NCBI GenBank assembly: GCA_964580455.1
Contig: CAZOKO010000098.1
Span: 1-9,641 of the forward strand
Direction of reading: 5' to 3'
From: CAZOKO01 sp964580455
GTDB lineage: Bacteria; Desulfobacterota; WTBG01
DNA length: 9,641 bases
Positions within the stretch are counted from its first letter, which is position 1. Every line of letters starts with the position of its first letter. The notes beneath the pieces are model-generated. The model saw only the letters and a program-made list of their open reading frames with translations. It ran no database searches and had not been told where the DNA came from. The position numbers were made by a program, and so were the translations under genes. Positions 7,040-9,641 of this stretch are shown in pieces.

Positions 7040-7049
7040 GGAAAAGAAG

Positions 7050-7625
7050 ATGGAGCAAACGGAATTACAAAGAGAAAAGGATAAATCTGTTATAGAGTGC
7101 TTGATTTTTACCTCTGATGTTCCTTTGACTATTGATAAGATGAGGGATGTAATGGAGGGTATGTCTAAAAAGGAAATCAAAGAGCTTATAGAAGAACTCA
7201 TTGAGGAGTATCAGAATCTTAAAAGGGGTATCTATATTAGAGAGGTGGCACATGGGTATCAGTTCTGCACCAAACCTGAATATGCTGACGTAATCAAGAA
7301 GTTAAGAAAATCAAAACCCTATCATCTGAGCCAGCCTACATTAGAAACTCTTTCTATTATAGCCTACAAGCAACCTACTACCAGGGCCGAGGTTGAAGTG
7401 GTAAGAGGAGTTGATTGTTCTGGTGTAATCAGGTCTTTATTAGAGAAGAAATTGATTACCATACTGGGGAAGAAAGATATAATAGGAAGACCCTTTCTCT
7501 ATGGAACGACCTCTAGATTTCTGGAAGTCTTTGGATTAGAAAATCTTGCCAGTTTACCCGCCATAGAAAAAGTCGAGCAGTTAAAAGATTTAGAATCTCC
7601 TCTTTTAGAAAAAGATACCCCATAG
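7050..7625 (+). CDS. scpB: Segregation and condensation protein B
   Basis: 191 residues, the usual ScpB length. ScpB dimers bind the middle of ScpA and regulate the SMC ATPase in bacterial condensin. Two winged-helix domains are visible. The first begins KSVIECLIFTSDVPLTIDKM (12-31). The second covers about 91-160, with YHLSQPTLETLSIIAYKQP, the TRAEVEVVRGVD stretch, LLEKKLI and the conserved GRPFLYGTT (146-154). The tail after about 172 is charged and variable, as in relatives. AAGGA at 7038-7042, 7 nt before the ATG, supports the start. The messenger leader contains a heptad-repeat hairpin that could influence expression. rluB begins 14 bp after the stop, so the two are almost certainly cotranscribed. 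Confidence 0.95.
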   Translation: MEQTELQREKDKSVIECLIFTSDVPLTIDKMRDVMEGMSKKEIKELIEELIEEYQNLKRGIYIREVAHGYQFCTKPEYADVIKKLRKSKPYHLSQPTLETLSIIAYKQPTTRAEVEVVRGVDCSGVIRSLLEKKLITILGKKDIIGRPFLYGTTSRFLEVFGLENLASLPAIEKVEQLKDLESPLLEKDTP

Positions 7626-7639
7626 CCCCCACTTTAACT

Positions 7640-8365
7640 ATGATGCAGGAAAGACTTCAGAAGGTTATCTCTCATGCCGGCATAGTTTCCAGAAGAGAGG
7701 CTGAACGGCTTATTATAGATGGTCGGGTTATAGTTAATGGCTGTGTTGTGACTAAACTCGGGACTAAGGTAGATCCTGGACGTGATGTAATAAAGGTTGA
7801 TGGCAGGCTGGTTAAATTTTTTCCCGAGAAAGTATATATTGTATTGAACAAACCTGCTGGTTATGTTTCAACGCTGAAAGACCCTCAGGGAAGGCCGGTG
7901 ATTATGGACTTGCTTAATGACATTAACACCCGGGTATATCCGGTTGGGCGTCTTGATTATGATGCTGAGGGACTTCTGCTTTTAGCTAATGATGGTGAGT
8001 TGGCTCACAGACTTCAGCATCCCCGATATAAAATTAGACGGACTTATGAGGTGAAGGTTAAAGATGTTCCCACTGATGATGAATTATCTCTTGTGAGGAA
8101 AGGCATACGGCTTGAAGATGGTGTTACGCTTCCTGCAAAAGTTACATTCCTCAAAAAAACTATAAAAAATTGCTGGTTGAAGATAACACTATCTGAAGGG
8201 AGAAACAGACAGGTAAAACGAATGTTTGAAGCCTTAGGTCATCCTGTTATGAAGATTAAACGGGTTAAATTTGGGGCTCTGGGCCTGGGTAGTTTGAAGA
8301 GAGGGCAGTATCGTCATCTCGCAAAAGATGAGGTCAAAAAGTTGTACGCTCTGGTTTCTCTTTAA
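7640..8365 (+). CDS. rluB: 23S rRNA pseudouridine synthase, RsuA/RluB family
   Basis: 241 residues, the normal length. It isomerises a uridine of rRNA to pseudouridine. RluB of E. coli modifies U2605 of 23S rRNA, and the scpA-scpB neighbourhood is typical of the RluB branch, but RsuA, RluE or RluF-like specificity cannot be excluded from sequence. Residues 3-58 form an S4 RNA-binding domain (MQERLQKVI, ASRR-like VSRREAERLI, GRVIVNG). The catalytic motif is VGRLDYDAEGLLLLANDG at 102-119, with D106 as nucleophile. EGRNRQVKRMFEALGHPV (186-203) is the second family hallmark. ATG codons occur at 7640 and 7643. No Shine-Dalgarno is visible in the 14 bp after the scpB stop, which suggests translation coupled to scpB. 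No clear terminator follows before the convergent gene. Confidence 0.94.
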   Translation: MMQERLQKVISHAGIVSRREAERLIIDGRVIVNGCVVTKLGTKVDPGRDVIKVDGRLVKFFPEKVYIVLNKPAGYVSTLKDPQGRPVIMDLLNDINTRVYPVGRLDYDAEGLLLLANDGELAHRLQHPRYKIRRTYEVKVKDVPTDDELSLVRKGIRLEDGVTLPAKVTFLKKTIKNCWLKITLSEGRNRQVKRMFEALGHPVMKIKRVKFGALGLGSLKRGQYRHLAKDEVKKLYALVSL

Positions 8366-8452
8366 AAAATAGGGGATTTAAGTTGAAAAACAGATGAAAG
8401 ATTTGCATAAGAAATGCAGATTCATAATAGTTATTTGCGCAATCATCCACAT

Positions 8453-9226
8453 TCATATACTCTCACCATCATCATCTGCGTTATACATTATACATTCATG
8501 TGCATCCTCCCTTTCTTCGCATGTGCAACCGTAAGAATAACAGTAAGCACAGGGTTCAGGGGTATTTTTACATTTATCATTATCTTCATCACAATATTCC
8601 AGACCATTGCAATATAGCCCATCATCTGGACACCTTTCTATACTTTGACAGGCTCCGTTAACACAAGTCTTATTATCATAGCACCACAACCTGGCATCAC
8701 AATTATCAGAAGTGAAGCAATCATTAAAACAGAACTTTCCTTGCTCTACGGCTACATCTAAAGATTTCTTATTTTCATCTGCAATCTCTACTTTTCCATG
8801 ACTTAGTTTCCTACATTCACCTCCTGGTGCTTCTTCTGCAACATCACACTTGAAGTTAAAAATAGGCCCTTTTCCCTCTTCAATTAAATCAACAGCGAAG
8901 GCAAATAATAACACTTCATAGCAACCATTTTTTTTCTCATTGGTGACACAGGTAAACCTGGAGGTACGATCAGTAGTTTGACATCCTGTACAAGAAACAT
9001 AATTATCATCATCGCAGATCTCTATCTGGATCCCCCTAACCCTAACATCGGGATTGTCAAGACTTACTTCTACCAGACTTCTATGAGAACCGCGATAACC
9101 TGTGCTATCTCCAATTGTAAGAGTTACATCTGTTGCTCGAATTGATGAATTAAAATAGATTAATATGCATATGAGTGTAGCTAACCCTGTTAAGAAAATC
9201 ACGGTGTATTTGTTTATCGTTTTCAT
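8453..9226 (-). CDS. Secreted protein with cohesin-like domain and Cys-rich C-terminus
   Basis: 257 residues. Residues 1-31 form a signal peptide with a Lys-containing start, a hydrophobic core (VIFLTGLATLICILIYF) and a likely cut after SIRA. Residues about 33-166 resemble a cohesin-type beta-sandwich: VTLTIGDSTGYRG, VEVSLDNP, VRVRGIQIEI, GPIFNFKCDV and a closing KFCF. Seven cysteines sit inside this part. Residues 166-245 hold 15 cysteines and include PDDGLYCNGLEYCDEDNDKC (200-219), a pattern frequent in deltaproteobacterial extracellular proteins. The tail is acidic (ADDDGES). Disulfides and export to the periplasm or surface are likely; a role in adhesion or complex assembly is inference. 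A start 10 codons upstream (9256) is possible, but GGAGG just before ATG 9226, and a signal peptide starting there, favour the shorter form. No dockerin partner is seen in the window. Confidence 0.85.
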   Translation of the reverse strand: MKTINKYTVIFLTGLATLICILIYFNSSIRATDVTLTIGDSTGYRGSHRSLVEVSLDNPDVRVRGIQIEICDDDNYVSCTGCQTTDRTSRFTCVTNEKKNGCYEVLLFAFAVDLIEEGKGPIFNFKCDVAEEAPGGECRKLSHGKVEIADENKKSLDVAVEQGKFCFNDCFTSDNCDARLWCYDNKTCVNGACQSIERCPDDGLYCNGLEYCDEDNDKCKNTPEPCAYCYSYGCTCEEREDAHECIMYNADDDGESI

Positions 9227-9230
9227 CTTT

Positions 9231-9236
9231 CCTCCC
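9231..9236 (-). promoter_or_regulatory. Ribosome binding site of the cohesin-like protein gene
   Basis: Read on the minus strand, GGGAGG is followed by AAAG and then the ATG at 9226. It sits within the sequence that would be coding if the upstream ATG at 9256 were used, so it decides the start in favour of 9226. Confidence 0.75.
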
Positions 9237-9572
9237 TCAAATAAAAACCCCACCATATCAGAATATTCATCTGAGTTAAAATGAGGTTATGTCTGACTGC
9301 TTGTATCTATGATACCACGCAGGGTTAAATTCTACTATACTTTGTTTAAATCATATATCCCTGCATCTTTCAACCCTTTTCTTTATCTACTTTAACATTT
9401 ACTCATAGACTTTTGTTTGTTGTGAATAATATTATCGTGAGATTGTCGAAAAACCCTCCATTTTAATACCACCATATATTATATCTGAAGTCTATCCAAC
9501 TGACCCCAAACAGACTACCCAAATTCTCAGTTCTAGATCGTATCATTTCAAAGGAAAGGAGATGAGTTTAAA

Positions 9573-9631
9573 ATTACACTACCCCAATCTGAAATTCTGG
9601 CATAAGCGACTGAGTTATCCGGGGGTGTAAT
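9573..9631. repeat. Inverted repeat at the right edge of the window
   Basis: ATTACAC (9573-9579) pairs with GTGTAAT (9625-9631). After a two-base bulge on the left, CCCC (9582-9585) pairs with GGGG (9621-9624), giving about 11 bp around a 35-nt centre. It may be a hairpin in a leader RNA or part of an element continuing beyond the window; the sequence available does not decide. Confidence 0.5.
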
Positions 9632-9641
9632 AAATGCAGAT

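Larger units (their letters stand above)
9227..9641. other. AT-rich region upstream of the minus-strand gene, no gene recognised
   Basis: 415 bp with stops in all frames and no coding region I can support. It contains a GCAGGG (9319-9324) / CCCTGC (9359-9364) dyad around a TATAGT on the minus strand (9334-9339), a possible -10, but no matching -35. A small hairpin GTATC-TAT-GATAC lies at 9303-9315. Near the right edge are a purine-rich AAGGAAAGGAG (9551-9561), a 22-codon frame from 9562 to 9630, and an inverted repeat at 9573-9631. An ATG at 9634 could begin a gene that runs off the window, but only eight bases of it are visible. Confidence 0.4.

Noticed and set aside
8404..8418. TGCAT-AAGAA-ATGCA hairpin as the rluB terminator
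   Set aside because: The stem is only five base pairs and has no T-run on either strand.
8414..8617. 67-codon plus-strand frame with a hydrophobic product
   Set aside because: It is antisense to the Cys-rich and acidic end of the secreted protein gene, which has a signal peptide, a Shine-Dalgarno and domain structure. The hydrophobic run mirrors antisense acidic codons.
9562..9630. 22-codon frame as a real small protein
   Set aside because: The Shine-Dalgarno-like GGAG touches the ATG with no spacing, and the frame coincides with an inverted repeat that explains its conservation-like appearance.

Overview
The window reads as a piece of a chromosome from an AT-rich, Gram-negative bacterium of the Desulfobacterota / Nitrospirota / Schekmanbacteria type. 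This is inference from gene content and order. The run of DHH-CBS-tRNA nucleotidyltransferase, site-2 protease, trpS, scpA, scpB and rluB is an arrangement I associate with Geobacter-like genomes. The flanking exported proteins carry a CFI-box-like C-terminus and a 'DGLYCNG' Cys-rich segment, both common in those lineages. No phage, transposase, CRISPR, tRNA or rRNA gene is visible.

Layout. 38-1138 (+): a repeat protein with four 45/46-residue repeats, a Thr-rich linker, a carboxypeptidase-regulatory-like domain and a CFI-box-like C-terminus. Its N-terminus looks lost. A perfect 12-bp-stem terminator (1262-1291) closes this unit. 1498-8365 (+): a housekeeping cluster of six genes on one strand. 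8453-9226 (-): a convergent secreted protein with a cohesin-like domain and a Cys-rich tail. 9227-9641: its upstream region, with no clear gene and an inverted repeat at the very end.

How the genes work together. The cluster covers tRNA 3'-end synthesis (1498-4125), membrane proteolysis (4316-5017), tryptophan charging of tRNA (5098-6084), the two non-SMC subunits of bacterial condensin (6169-6918 and 7050-7625) and 23S rRNA pseudouridylation (7640-8365). All proteins look intact with their catalytic residues. The TrpRS carries a C-x21-C-x6-C-x2-C motif like the 4Fe-4S motif of Thermotoga TrpRS.

The most unexpected signal is between the genes. Three of the gaps in the cluster hold short-unit repeat phrases. 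There are four tandem heptads NGATNCA before trpS and two heptad arrays (CRGTNNN, then CNNNNAA) joined by a perfect 10-bp inverted repeat before scpB. Before the protease gene there is an inverted CGCAGATT-type repeat with units of about 10 bp. They look like members of small dispersed intergenic repeat families and sit close to the ribosome binding sites of trpS and scpB. I see no novel multi-gene defence or biosynthetic system in this window.
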